Shown here: in pieces, positions 24,980 through 36,982 of the stretch
Layout: every line of letters begins with the position of its first letter
How positions within the stretch are numbered: position 1 is the first letter of the stretch
Assembly (NCBI GenBank): GCA_013399695.1
Contig: VXAU01006172.1
Location: 535,608-599,607 of the forward strand
DNA: 64,000 bases
Origin: Formicarius rufipectus
Lineage: Eukaryota > Chordata > Aves > Passeriformes > Formicariidae
Direction of reading: 5' to 3'
Position numbers and translations under genes: made by a program
Notes under the pieces: model-generated
Databases searched by the model: none
The model's input: the letters and a program-made list of their open reading frames with translations, nothing else
What the model was told of the DNA's origin: nothing

Positions 24980-25215
24980 AACAATAAAGAACAAGTAAAC
25001 AAGGTCTACATCCCAGAGAGAGATATGCAGCTCTCCCCGAAGAGACAGCAGGTCCCCGACTGATGCCCTTCACCGCCGGAAAAGGACTGACTCCAAACGT
25101 CCGTCTATCCCTTCTTTATATCTAAGCTGACGTAAAATGGGATGGAATACTTCATTTGGATACAGCAAACCATGTGATCTGTCTCCCAGAAAAGCCTAAA
25201 AATCAAACCACCGCA
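24980..25215. mobile_element. Probable endogenous-retrovirus LTR fragment
   Basis: This stretch is unlike both flanking CR1 pieces. It has more CpG than the local background. The phrase 'tgacgtaaaatgggatggaa' followed by 'tttgga' resembles a motif common in avian retroviral long terminal repeats. An 'aataaag' polyadenylation-like word lies at its left end, and 'ttctttatatctaa' could be a promoter-like word. No gag, pol or env sequence is visible, so at most a solo or partial LTR is present. The identification rests on motif memory, not alignment, and strand is not assigned. Confidence 0.4.
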
Positions 25216-25402
25216 CTAGTACAGGCCCCCCAGGTGGTGGTCACAGCACCAAGCTTGCCAGAGTTCAAGAAGCATTTGGACAATAGTCTCAGGCACACGG
25301 TGTGACTCTTGGGGATGGTGCTGTGCAGGGTCAGGAGTTGGACTTGATGATCTTTGTGGGTCCCTTCCAACTCAGCATATTCTGGAGTTCTGTGATATTT
25401 TG
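25216..25402 (+). mobile_element. CR1 LINE, extreme 3' end
   Basis: The segment runs from 'ccccccaggtggtggtcaca' through 'tcaggagttggacttgatga' to a tail of 'attctg' units. It is nearly the reverse complement of the matching region at 15299-15490, placing both in one CR1 subfamily. It may be the 3' end of the element that starts at 23400, separated by the LTR-like insertion and the gap, or an independent insertion. Confidence 0.93.
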
Positions 25403-25822
25403 AGGCTAATTACAAATGCTACTTCAGTTTCTTTGTTTATTTTTCATAGGAGTTAAAAATCTGATGCAGTTCTTGTCTTTTTCCTATTGTATCATTAATG
25501 TAGATGGGGAGATGAGAAAGTAATTCATATCCCTTGTTCCACAATTTCAACCCATGTCTCTGAGCAAATCAGCCCTTTATGTGTTCAGCATGAGATTTTC
25601 AAGAGAAGGAAGGTCTTCAAAATCGATCCCTGGGGAAAGGGCTTGCAAATTCCCTGAGCAGGGACTGTGTGCCATTGTGTTTGCAAGGCTGTGACATAAA
25701 AGGGCTCTGGTTTTCACTAGGCCTTAGGGTGTTTGTGCAAGACCACAGAGTCATCATGATAATCCTCCTTTATTCTATGCTCAATGGGAAAGAGTAACAG
25801 GGATTGACAAAGAAAATTGGAA

Positions 25823-25842
25823 GAGCGGGGGCGGGGGGAGGT
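25823..25842 (+). repeat. G-rich tract
   Basis: The run reads gagcgggggcggggggaggt. It has two long G runs plus a GG and could contribute to a G-quadruplex, though a fourth GGG run is not adjacent. Confidence 0.7.
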
Positions 25843-27519
25843 AAAAAAGGGAGAATGACCCAGGAAAAAAATAGCAAATAGAAAAATGGGCTTTGCGTGC
25901 AGGAAGAAGAGAAAATGAAATGACAGCATGTGGCAAAAAACAAACAAAAAAACCCCAGAAATATGACTATTAACACATGGAATAGTACAGGTGACTTAAA
26001 AGGACAAAATAATGGCTCATGAGGGAACAGGGAAAAGAGAGAGCAAAGGGAACAATGTGTACTGACAGCTGAGCACTCAGGAAAATTCAAATGATGGTGT
26101 TCAAGAAATCTTCCTGTGTTGCTTGGAATTAGGATCCTTTTGGCTCTGCTGCAGGACTGAGAGGGAAAGGCAATCTTCTTTGATCTGCTCCAGTGGTGCA
26201 GAATGACTCTAAGGGAATGTATCAATTAAGAAAATATTGAAATTGCTAGTACAGCATTTTACATATCTTAGGTTCTACCGAAAGTAGGTTGCACTGGAAA
26301 ATAAATGAACCATGATACTGGCACAATGACAATTGCACTGAGATCTTTGGGTAGGAAAAGGTACAATTGTGCACGTTCTGTGGATCTTAATGATGACCAC
26401 TGTGTTATAAAATTGCTGTGCTTTTTGTTGCTAGAGTTTGCCTCCCACAGGAGCAGTGTTAAACAGTGCTTCATGAATTTGGTAACCTTTCTCCCCATGA
26501 AAATGTATGCCAAACTCCTACCAGTTAATTTCCTTAAGGCATGAGCAAAAAGTCAGACCCTTGGTGTGAAATGTCAAATATCAAACCAGATTTATCATAG
26601 GAGGAAAACTGCTATGTTAGAGGCTGGAGATTACACAGACTTTAAAGATGATGGAAATGTATAAAATTAGTTTATCATATATTGGCTCAAACACTTGGGG
26701 GTGTAAACTCTCACAGTCCCAGTGCAGCACTGGGTCTTCTTCATTCTTGCACAAGGCATCTTGACACCCTGGTTGTGAGCTAAAGTCTTCTATTTCTGGT
26801 GTATGAATAGGAAAAAGAAGAGCTGAAAAACACAGATGCCTAATGGCAAAGTCCTCCCTATGTGTTTGTGCTCATACAGAAATACTTTCCACTCCCTGCT
26901 GTTATTTATTTAAATGGAGATATTTGAAAAGGACTTAAAACAAGGTTTCCAAATACAGAAATTTAATTTTCATTACCTAGGGCCACATAAGACATGACTG
27001 GAGATCGTTCACCAGATTCATTAGATCCGTAGCTACTGTATTATCTGGCTTCACCGAACAAGAAATCATTAAATCTACCTCCATCTTTGTCCTCTCATGA
27101 GTGTTGATCCCAACTTCTGTCATTCATCTGGGATATAATGAACACCGTGTATAACGTAGAGTATTAGGTCAGCTGGGAACAGTTATTGTTATGAGTCTTG
27201 TACTAAGACTGCAGCCTGTCATAGATGTGCTGCTGCCTCCAGTCAGATACACACACTCAATTGCCTTTTTCTGGCACTGTATAAAATGGGAAGATCTTGT
27301 CAAATAGCTTGATTAGTATTTCTTTCATCTTCGAGGAAGATATGAAAAGATGGGGATCCGGGTGTTCTTTCTTTTTTAAACATAGCCAAGTAATGATTGT
27401 AGATACATCTTTTATTATGTGATTTTTGCCTAAATCAAAAGCAGATAGAAAAAAAATCAGGTGCAGCAATATGCAGTAGTATATCCAGATTTATTCTGCT
27501 GTGGAAATAAAATAGGAAA

Positions 27520-27545
27520 ATAACACACTCACTGCAGTGTGTTAT
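27520..27545. repeat. Perfect 10-bp hairpin
   Basis: The arms ataacacact and agtgtgttat are exact reverse complements around a 6-base loop, cactgc. No adjacent gene or T run suggests a function. Confidence 0.65.
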
Positions 27546-28880
27546 CGGCTTTCAAAATTCCCATGAGGAAATTATGTAAATCTCTATTCAGTCAAAGTCA
27601 ACAGACATGTAGGAGAGTCAAAGAAGGGTAATTCCAGATGAATCAAACAAGGGTAATGTATGAGTACCGTGGAGAAACAGTCTGTCTGCCTTCCTGCTTG
27701 CGTATGTTGTACACTGGACTTCCAGAGGCAGGTAAGAGCAAGGGGAGGAAGAGCTGCGTGCATAACCAGTACAGCTGGAAAACAGTTTCAGAAAGCTGAA
27801 AAAGAACTGCAGTTAATTTGGAGTTTGAACTATAATTTCAGTATTTTTAACTATATGTTTGGTAATGAAATGTAATTTTAATCCAAAAATGAGCATAAAT
27901 TTCTTCCCTCCCCCCCCGAAATTGTAAAAAGAAAAGAAGTTGAGGAGTATTTAGAGGGATAACTGTGTTACCATTTTCAGCCAACAGGATTTGATAGCCT
28001 ATAGGTTAGTCATAAAATCCTAAATGAATAGGGTTTGATAAAATCAAAATCATTAAGTGTATCCAGACTGGTGGGTTTCATAGGGAAAAGGTTCCAGTCA
28101 AAACTTCTCTCCAGCCCAGCAGACGATTTTTTATTTGGAGGGGTGTTTTGCATGCCTGGCTGGGAGTTATGAGAGGGACTCATAGGGCACAGGAGAGAAA
28201 CTGTGGAGGGAGATTTCTCAACAGCCCATTGAGAGCTGTGACCCAGCACGGGCTGGAGAAAGATGCAAACAAGCGACAACAATAGAGTCAAGGATTAGGA
28301 TCTTTTGGCCTGTACATTTCCTGTAGGTGAATACAAGAACTGAGCAGCTCTGCTCAGAGTGAGCCACCTGTTTACTCAAATTGGAGAGGGCAGCCAGCTT
28401 TTCAGCACTGAATAGACAGACAGAAATGTGGCCAACACCTAACTGTGTGTTCATGTCACACTACCAGGGTGCAGCACAGGACTCCTCTCAAGAAAGGGTC
28501 ACTGCCAGCAGTGATGCTCCATGTTCCTGTGTGAAATGTTCCTCCATCCCTCCCCATAGTCTTTCAGATCTAGGCCATGGGTTACTCCATGTATGTACTC
28601 AGTGTGTGGTGGAGACTTCCTTCTGCTCTTCAGGTCATTGTCTCAGGACAACCCTCTCTCTCCAGCATGGTTTCTAAGGACTTCCCCTTTCTCAGGTTAT
28701 TTCTCCTAGTGCCAAACAGTGTTCTGTTCATCACCACATTGTCTTCATTGGTGAGCGAGTATGAGCAGGATTACCTTTTCCTATTGAGAAATAATCCCCA
28801 AAACCACTGCCTCCTTGTACTTTCTGCTCAGGAGAAATGAAATCCCCCTCCTGGACCCAAAGACAAAGCTGTAGTGGAAA

Positions 28881-28932
28881 GGTCCTACCCATGCCTACCA
28901 AACCAAAGCTCTGGTCCTACCCATGCCTACCA
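28881..28932 (+). repeat. Tandem duplication, 32-bp period
   Basis: The 20-base word beginning ggtcctaccc at 28881-28900 recurs exactly at 28913-28932, with 12 unique bases between the copies. This is a recent small duplication or replication slippage. Confidence 0.9.
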
Positions 28933-29972
28933 TGCTGTTGGCAATGAAGGAGGAAGAGACATTGTTATATACTGAAATGGCTTTCTGGCTTTTATTTGCA
29001 CATTCTTCCACAGGGACTTTCATTCCATTATTGTATTTATAGGTCCCCAGGCTCTGAATATTGGTTTAAATGAGGCAAATGGTAACAGTTGAAGCTAAAT
29101 CCCAACACCTGCTTTCCTAAGCTGTAGCTGTCGTCTCTGTTCAGCTGTTCTCCATTCTCCTTCACAACAGGCCTGTCCGTTGTAATCAACACACAAGTTC
29201 TCATTGGCTTCATCGGCCAGGTCCAATCTCCCTAGAGAAGGTCAGGGTTACAAAAGCTGCACCACTGATCACAGGGGCTTGGGCAAAACATTAATGTCTG
29301 TACATGGTGTTGGGCATTATTGTACAATGTTTGTTTTCTTATTTTCCCTTGTTGGACTGAAGGTGCAGGTATGGCCAACATCTCTTGAAAGAGGGCCATG
29401 TGCTCTTGTAATATTTCACTTGAGCCTCTTATATCCATAGGAGGGAATGACCTTTTAACTATGTCTCTCTTCTAGTTTCATTCTCATGGTCAATGAATCA
29501 CACCACAAGCTTTGATTGACCGAGTGTGAAAATTACACCATAAGGTCATCTGTCTCCTTGAAAAGGCAGCTGTTCCATTTTTTCTGTCTAATTGAGTTTG
29601 TCCTGCTGAGAAGGACATGAAGTTTCTTTCATATTTCTAAGTGATGAGTTCTTTGCATAATTTCAGTAAATCTTGGGTAGAAGAGGGACTGCTTCTGCTT
29701 ATTGCTACTTCATTCTCAGAGGAAATGTAGCAGGCTGATTTTATTATTGATGAAATGTAACTCGCACCAGGCTGCTTAATAGCATTCCTACACCAACATA
29801 ATGTGTGGTGCTGCAGACCCTCTATACCTCACCTGTCAGGTTGGCATTAGCTTGCACTGCTTGAATTCCCCTGCAGTAAGGAGCACCTGTACAAAAGGTA
29901 ATTCTCCCATTCCTGTTTGGCTGACTAAATGGCAAACGGTGCCTGGTTATCACATTTCCCTGTGGTACTGTT

Positions 29973-30108
29973 CAACAAACAGAATAAAAATAAAAACGCG
30001 AATAAAAACACCCAACTGCAATAACAACAAAAAAGCCAAAACCAAAATAAACAAAACCCCCCAAACAAACAGTAACAACAAAAATCCAAACCACATAAAC
30101 AAACAAAA
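29973..30108. repeat. A/C-rich low-complexity tract
   Basis: About 136 bases consist almost entirely of A and C (aacaaac, aaaaac, ccaaaac units) with very few G or T. It is the strand complement in style of the G/T tract at 45734-45919. Its flanks are unique sequence and not CR1, unlike the 45.7-kb tract. The Asn/Lys/Thr-rich frame through it is a composition artefact. Confidence 0.9.
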
Positions 30109-32458
30109 TGGTCAAACCCCTTCAAAATGCTTCTGGGAGGTTCTCTCCTTTCCTACATCTAAAGTACTGCCTTGAGCATCCAATTTATAGCAGGGAATAA
30201 TTAAAGCTGAATCATAGAAATGTCTTACCAGACCTTTAGGCACACAGATGCAAGTGGTGGCAAGGCAAGGCTAAGGCTATGACTCAAGCCATTTTGAGAT
30301 AGGGAAGCAAAACTGTTTCTCCTAATCATAAAACAAGACAAGGTCAAATTGAGGAAATCTTTATGTAGCTCAGTAAATGTAAGCAATATGCAATATGTCA
30401 AGGCACTGGCTGCACCTTCTTTAAGGAAGTAAAGTTCTTTTCCTCTGAAGCAAATCAGCCTCAGTTTCAGTGGTTTGTATGCAAGGTTCCAGCCAGCTGT
30501 ACATACTAATAAAATGAACAGCCTCTTGAGCACAGAACTACAGGTTTATGTCTATGTACTGTGCCTGACAAGAAAAAGCCCTGTTGATATTCAGAACAAC
30601 CCTTTTCACAGTCAATATAGTCACTATTCTGAATATCACTATGGTATCAGCAAAGGTATGAGACCACTGTCGAGGCAGTCCTACTGTAAGAAGGGCCAAA
30701 AGGTCCTTACCAAGGGTCCCTCTTGCCTCAGTTTGCCCCCAGCAGTGCCCAGGTTCAGATGTCTAGGAAGAAGCAGAGGCAAGTGGATAAATTATCTTTT
30801 CCCTGTGACATCAGTCCTTCTTCTTTTCTTATTTTTTTAAGGGATCATTACAAACCATTTCGGCCATCATTTATTAACAGCCACATTTTCTCTATTAGCA
30901 ACTTCATCATGAGACTTATTTAGCTCCTGATCCCTCGCTTACTGCTTATACCAGCAAACACCCCAGCTTCACTGAGGAGCCAGTTTAGGGCCCAATCTAC
31001 ACAGAGACCATCAGAGATGAAGGATGTCAAATCCTATGATGGTTTTATTCTGTTATGATAAATATATACTATTTTATTATTGTTCTTAGCTTAGATACTT
31101 TATCTGTACTCAGTTATAATGCAAGTATGAAGTTGTTTCAGAGAAGTGAAATAGGCTGCTAATTTCATCGTGGTGCCTTTAGCCACTTCATCGGTATTGA
31201 ATTCTCTTGAAGATTTCTAGAAGGACTAAATGTTGTTGGAATCTTTTTACTAAAAAAATATGAACTTTCTTCCAAGGTCACCACATTCTTGGGTAGCTTT
31301 GATGATCATTAATAGCGAAAACAAGCCTGAGCTTTAATCAAAGGTGATTTAACTCACATCCTGTTTTTTGGCTCTATGATTGCAAAACGAAAATGACCGA
31401 ACACAATGTGGCAACATACATGCTTTAGTAACACTGCTGCCAACTGTTCTTGGCATAAAACGAGTTGACTCATCTTGAAAATAGGCCTCTGTTCTTTAAA
31501 ACTGGGGCAGAAAGCAACTGCCTGCCCTGCTGACCATCATTGACATGGTTATTGCTGTTATTTGTGGAGCACCAGTGCACACTCTCAGAAAGCATCTGCA
31601 AAAGATATGCCCTGTTAAGCTAATGTATTACAGTAAGATGAAATCATTTGTATGACCAGATAAACCCGTAGACTACGAGTAAACCTAATGCAGACAATGA
31701 GAGTTTTGGGAGGTCTGTCTGTGTAAACAATATGTCTGAGCTGAGCTCATTCTTCTGGAAAGTAAAATACTTCATACCCATTTTGTTGGTTCCCTGGTGA
31801 TGTGTACTCCATTATCCTAACCTTGAAACTCACAGTTGTGAGAAGGCAGAAAGTATGTAAGGGAGAAGAGCAGTTTGTATGGGGAGAAGGCTTACTAATG
31901 AATGGTGTCCTCCTGAAAAGGCTTGCTCTGGACACTGGATACATTGCTTTTCATTTCTTTGTAATCTTAGCTAAGTTATACTATGTGAGAGAATAGATTT
32001 ACATTTTCCCACTCAGTTTTATGCAAAGGGGATGGTAGCTATTCAGTTTTGACCAATTTTCCTGCATTATTTCATGTCACAAGAGCCTACAAATGTAAGA
32101 TGATAATGCAGAAGATCTGTAACTGGACCTGTGCAAAGTGCTGGGTTGAGCTGGGTATGGCACACATTACCTCTCCATGCATAGAAGTCTTGCAAACCTA
32201 TTCTGGAGCTGTACAGCATCCCTTTATTCCATAGTAAAGCTATACTCCATAATACATGTAACTATTCTGATTAATACAGTCATAACTAAGAAGCAATAGA
32301 GCTGGAAATGACTCTCCATTGTTCTGTAGACTCGCACCCAAATCACTGTTTTAAACATTGGAAGAGATGTGATCTTCTTCATGGCCAAACCATGTGGCAC
32401 TGCCTGAAAATCCATTGTCCTACATTATAATGACAGTACTCGTAGATTAGAGAGATTT
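30109..32458. other. Unique non-coding sequence
   Basis: AT-rich single-copy DNA. Around 31300-31480 it has conserved-element texture, including a TCF/LEF-like word (atcaaagg at about 31339). No exon or repeat was recognised. Confidence 0.5.
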
Positions 32459-32501
32459 AAAAAAACCAAAACAAACAAACAAAAACAAAACCAAAAAACC
32501 A
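32459..32501. repeat. (AAAC)n-like low-complexity tract
   Basis: A short run of aaaac and ccaaaa units, the same class as the tract at 29973-30108. Confidence 0.85.
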
Positions 32502-32697
32502 GATAAGGATCCAAATGTCATTGTTAAAATGAGAATTGTCTTTCTCATCTTAGACCCTTCTTAGATTCTGGGCATCCTTTTGCCACAACCTGAACTAGAA
32601 TGACTCACAAACCTTTTCTAACTTTTCTTCCCTTTCTCCCTTTCCCCCTCTTCTCCATTGTCCCAGCTTGAGGAAGCCTTAGTATCACTTCATATCA

Positions 32698-32722
32698 CTG
32701 GCTTTTTCACATAAAAAGCCAG
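32698..32722. repeat. Perfect 10-bp hairpin
   Basis: The arms ctggcttttt and aaaaagccag surround the loop cacat. It lies just downstream of an acceptor-like pyrimidine tract. Confidence 0.65.
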
Positions 32723-34520
32723 AGATTGGGAAGTGGGAAATAGCTGGGCACTTGTCCCTCTGGCTGGAGCTGCTGTGCTGCAGGAGGTCAGATAAAAAGT
32801 GACTGCCTTTAAAGGCACTAGATTCCCAGATAGGTTTTGTTTAGGGCTCTTCATTCAGCTGGCAGCACAGGGAGAGTCTCTTGGACAAGTCCCACAGGAG
32901 CTGTAGTGTTACTCACCCTTGATCTTTCTGGGAAATCATTTTTTTTGTGCTGCCATGTGGTTTTGAACCCATACCTGGATTGTGGATCTTTTGAACAGCA
33001 ACTGGGGCAAACTGAACTCAGCAGCTCAGGGTGATCTTTTCAGTCTCCCCCTTCCACTGTGCAAAAGTGACTGCAGCAGCAAACAAGAAAAGGGATGGAG
33101 AACAGAAAAGGGGATTGCAGGCACTAGGATGCTGGGCAATCCCCCTGGCTTATTTGTGCTTTTCTGGCAATTTATAGAAAGAATTTTTGGCTTCCAACTC
33201 TAACCTGGTGAGGTTAAGCATGTTGCTTTTTAAAAATTGAATGCTGGACTATGCTTTTACACTCATGGCATACCACTGCCTGGAGATTTGGCAAGAGTAG
33301 GTTCTGTAGCAGTGACCCAGGACAGGCAAGCATTCCTTATTTAATAAAGAGTAAAGTCTTGACCATGGGTATTTATACTGCATGCCATCATGCACATGGC
33401 TGGGCAGTGTGTGCATAGTTATATAAACTCCTGGAGAATTTTTCCTAATTCAGGACAGAATCCAGGCAACTTTACACCAGGGTTGCAGAATGGCCAACCT
33501 CAGCTACCTTGTTAAGACCAGCACCCTTCTGGCCCCACCAGCTCTTCCACCAGAAACGCACACCAAAGCTTGGTACGGGTCTCCTGGGAGAAGCCTCCTG
33601 CACTGTGGTTGCGTTGCTCCTGGAGGAGGCAGAGTGCTCTGTCCCTGACAAATGTGTGGAGTCAACCTGCTGGTGCAGAAGTGTTTGGGGAGGGCGAGTA
33701 CAGCTTGCTGGATGATTCAGAGATGTTGACACACCATGGTGGCAGCTTAAGATTGATCTCCATGGTTGTTTGCCCTGTTCTCCTTTAAGGAGTCGTGTCC
33801 CCAAAGCAAGGGTGACAGGAAGGCTCGTGAGTCAGCTCCTAAACCACCAGAGCCCTCAGCCCAGTGTGTTTTGGGAACTGCCGTTGACCCGTGGTCACGC
33901 TGTTAAGCTGTACTGTAAACTGCAGCTGCTTAGGAGCTGATTCATAGCCCTTTCATCTCTTTATGGTGAAACCTTAAGGAGTACTTTTGGTGTCCTTGCT
34001 TCATGTGCCATTGCTTGTGGGTCACCCTGAAACCAGGAACAAAGTTCTCCTGTAGAAGCAGAAGAGGATGTTCCTATATAACAAAAGAAACAAAGGTGTT
34101 TCTTTTCTTTGGTCTAACTGCCCTTGTGTCTGTCAGTCTGATGGATGGGTTATGACCTAAAATCTGGTCCTGATGGGTGAACTGCAAGGAAGGTCTGTAT
34201 ACTTTAGAAAGAGTTTTTCTATTAAATAGAAACTGATGCCCAGTCCATTCTTCAACATTTCAGTCCAAGACTTGCCCTTCTGGGGCTTTTCTCTGGACCT
34301 TGTAGATCAGACCTAAAGAAAAGAAATGGCCTGATTGTCTTCAAACACAATAAATTTCCAGTCACTATGGTGTAACAGTGAGAACAAAACCCAACATTTT
34401 TTCTTTATTCTTGATATTAGAATGATATTCAAAGACCACAGCTGACAAGAGCCACTGCACAAGTGCATAGTGGGAATCCTTCTGTCTTGTGAAGAATTTC
34501 AAGTTGATGGTCAGTGAGAG

Positions 34521-34541
34521 CATTAATACTTAGTATTAATG
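34521..34541. repeat. Perfect 9-bp hairpin containing ATTA words
   Basis: The arms cattaatac and gtattaatg surround the loop tta, so two inverted homeodomain-type TAAT cores face each other. It may be a paired binding site or chance in AT-rich DNA. Confidence 0.55.
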
Positions 34542-34904
34542 AAAGTCTGCAGTGTGAAGGGACCAAATGATACAGAGGGAATTACCTTACCTTATATTAC
34601 CTAACTAGTTTGGCTTAAAATTAGCTTTTTTGATGGCAATTTGCCTTAATTTTAGGGCCAGCTTGAATGGCATAAACCAAGTGCATAATTTTTAGGTGAA
34701 TAAATTTAAATCAGTGAGTCCCAGTCTTGTCTCCATTTTCACTGCAGCCGGGTTCAGAGCAGTAACTGGAGCACTCTCAAACAACGATACATACTCATGC
34801 TCTGTCATCTGTTAGACTTGGTTCCTTTAGTAGCCTTTGGATAGTGTTCAGGTCCTTTTAAGAAAATATTTTTGTCCTGTCCATCAAAACCAACCCCATA
34901 AAGT

Positions 34905-35800
34905 TTTAATAACTTACCTTAATGTCAGTAAGGCTTTGACAAGGTCTTACATTACAGGCCACTGAAATATTCTCCAGATCAAACTGTGGTAAGACAGGCA
35001 TCAGAATATCTTAGAAAAGTGAAGTGAGATGGTAGTGACCAATGGTTCACTGTCTAACTGAAGACTAGATTGTGTGAGATTTCACAAGGGTCAGTCCTAG
35101 AGATCTGGATGATGAAATAAACTATATTTATTTAATCTAGGGCTGAGAGCCTGGAAGGGACTGAAATCATAATGGGAAAGGAGTACAATTTCAAGGAATT
35201 ATGACAAATCAGAGGACTAGTCTTAAACAGCCAGCATGGAGTTAAGTGAGGACATAGGCTTTGGAACAATCTATTGCAGGTATGGAAATGAATATGTTGG
35301 AACCAATTCTAATGAAAAACATGTGAAGGAGTTGATAATGCACCAAAAACTGAAGTAGGTGCTCTGCTGATGAGAAAAAAAACTAAACAACAATCAAGTG
35401 AGGACACTTCAATGGGAGGTTTTTAATGTAAAACAGCTAACACAGTTGTCCCACTTCATTGGAGTACTGTGCTATATACCTCACTTGAAGAGAGGTGGAA
35501 GGAGCCTAAAGGAAAGCAACAAAGGTACTCCAGAAAATGCAACCCATTAAAAATAAATAAAATATCTGGGACTGCATAGTCCAGAAAAGGAAAATCTGAA
35601 AGAAACGTAGGCTATAGTCTTCAAATATTTCAAAGATATTTCATAAAGAGGGTGGTGGCTGATTTCATGCCCCACCCATATTCTGCCTTATGTGATCAAG
35701 GACCAAGAAGATGAGATTACAGCAGAGGAAATACAGCACAGATGTATGAGCTGCAGAGTACCTTTGGAGATGAAGGAACTTTTATCACTGGCAATTTTTA
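34905..35800 (+). mobile_element. Old, decayed CR1-like LINE fragment
   Basis: Despite heavy decay, the order of CR1 landmarks is preserved. Near 34921-34950 a reverse-transcriptase word reading SKAF then D-K-V is seen across a one-base slip. 'gaccaatggttcactgtcta' and 'gggtcagtcctag' follow at 35037-35100, in the place where CR1 has its GVPQGSxLGP region. Then come 'ggagtactgtg' at 35461, 'gtcttcaaatatttcaaaga' at 35617, and 'ggaccaagaagatgag' near 35700, all late ORF2 positions in CR1. No long frame survives. The 3' tail is not recognisable and the right boundary is approximate. Its divergence suggests an older CR1 lineage than the other copies here. Confidence 0.7.
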
Positions 35801-36982
35801 ATAATGAGATATTTTCAATCCTTTATTCTAGGAAGCTACAACCTCATCCACTTTATCATAAACCAATATGTAGAGCCAAATACCTGACATATATGTCAGA
35901 AAAGAGCAATTTTTTCAGCCATGGCAGCTCTTCTTGCTGGTTGCTCCAATCTTTGCCGAACTTATATTCCTAGCGCCATCCCCCCCCTGCACTCCCACAT
36001 TTCCCCAGTAGTCAGAAAGAGTGATTTGTCCCAGCTCAAAGCCTGCATTTTAGATTAGAGAGGTCAAACACTGCTCGTATTGTCCATGTGCACATGGTGC
36101 CCTTTGAGACCTTTTGGCAGAGCACTCTCCATGATGGGGCTCAACTTCCTCAGGATCGTATCATCACCTCTTCAAGCAAAATAAAAGACGTTCTGGGGTT
36201 GGGGCTGAGGAGTGGTTGTTAAAAATCTCTCTTTCCTCAATGTAAGCAGCATCTTTATGAGGACAGCGAAGTACTAACAGCTGGAGAATTAATTTAGAAA
36301 TTTCCTTTTATGGAAGAAGTCTTTTTCTAACACTACCAAAGAGAAGCTTTTAAAGAACAGCGCTAAATTAAAGAGCTTACTGTTTCCTTTCAGGCTGCAA
36401 ATTCAGTCTAAATAAAGTGCATCTTCCCATTGCAGTGCAGACATTTTCAAACGCATTGACAGCAACAGGGAGATTTTGGTTATCACTGAATCTGTCTGTG
36501 TTTTATTCGCCTAACGAAATAATTTTGTTGTTCAACATTAGACATCCATATCAGTTGGGAGGAATCTAATTCTCCTTATTGGGGATAGATGCAGCTGTGC
36601 CGGTGGATGGAAGAGGAGGGAGAAACAGGATGAGCTGTGTAGTTGAATGGCCAGAGCTACTCAATGCATCTGAGGGGGGCTGTGCAGGATGAAGCAGTGA
36701 TGTTAATGTGAGAAGGGGAGATGCTGACCACCTTCACTCTCTCCCTCTTCGTACACCAAACAGGTGTTTGGTCCCTGCGAACCTCCAGGCAACCCACCTG
36801 CTATTCATGTGCAGCAAGGCTGCTTTTCTGTGCAGTCTTATGTGGATATAGGAATCCTGTTTCTAAAGGAAAGACATTAGATCCAAGTGTGGGTAGTGTT
36901 ATAACCTGGTCCAGCTTTACCCAGTGTGCATTTTAATTTCAGGCTTCAAGAGATTTTGCCCACACAAACCCTTGTAAAGCCA
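35801..36982. other. Unique non-coding sequence
   Basis: No gene was recognised. About 36400-36560 has conserved-element texture, with AT-rich words such as aataattttgttgttcaa (SOX-like). A C run lies near 35980. Confidence 0.5.

Larger units (their letters stand above)
25403..29972. other. Unique non-coding sequence
   Basis: No gene was recognised. The block contains a G-rich tract (25823-25842), a 10-bp hairpin (27520-27545), a C run at 27908-27917 and a small 32-bp tandem duplication (28881-28932). The 151-codon minus-strand frame at 26225-25770 is rich in Phe, Leu and Ser because it reads the complement of A/G-rich DNA, so I do not regard it as coding. Confidence 0.5.
32502..34904. other. 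Unique non-coding sequence with splice-like and hairpin features
   Basis: A long pyrimidine tract at about 32620-32668 ends in gtcccag, an acceptor-like site. The sequence beyond it is open for only 15 codons. A 10-bp hairpin lies at 32698-32722. A GC-richer patch at 33480-33850 is open in several frames on both strands, including a 52-codon frame starting at the well-placed ATG at 33490. I recognise no protein there. A 9-bp-arm hairpin lies at 34521-34541. Confidence 0.5.

Noticed and set aside
24447..25073. Long open frames on both strands crossing the gap
   Set aside because: They consist mostly of N translated as unknown residues plus a CA repeat read as Cys-Val or Thr-His.
25770..26225. 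151-codon hydrophobic minus-strand frame
   Set aside because: The Phe/Leu/Ser richness comes from reading the complement of purine-rich DNA. No membrane-protein family pattern or start context is seen.
33472..33850. GC-richer patch with overlapping frames, including a 52-codon frame from the ATG at 33490
   Set aside because: Several frames on both strands are open at once, no protein family is recognised and no donor follows the short frame.
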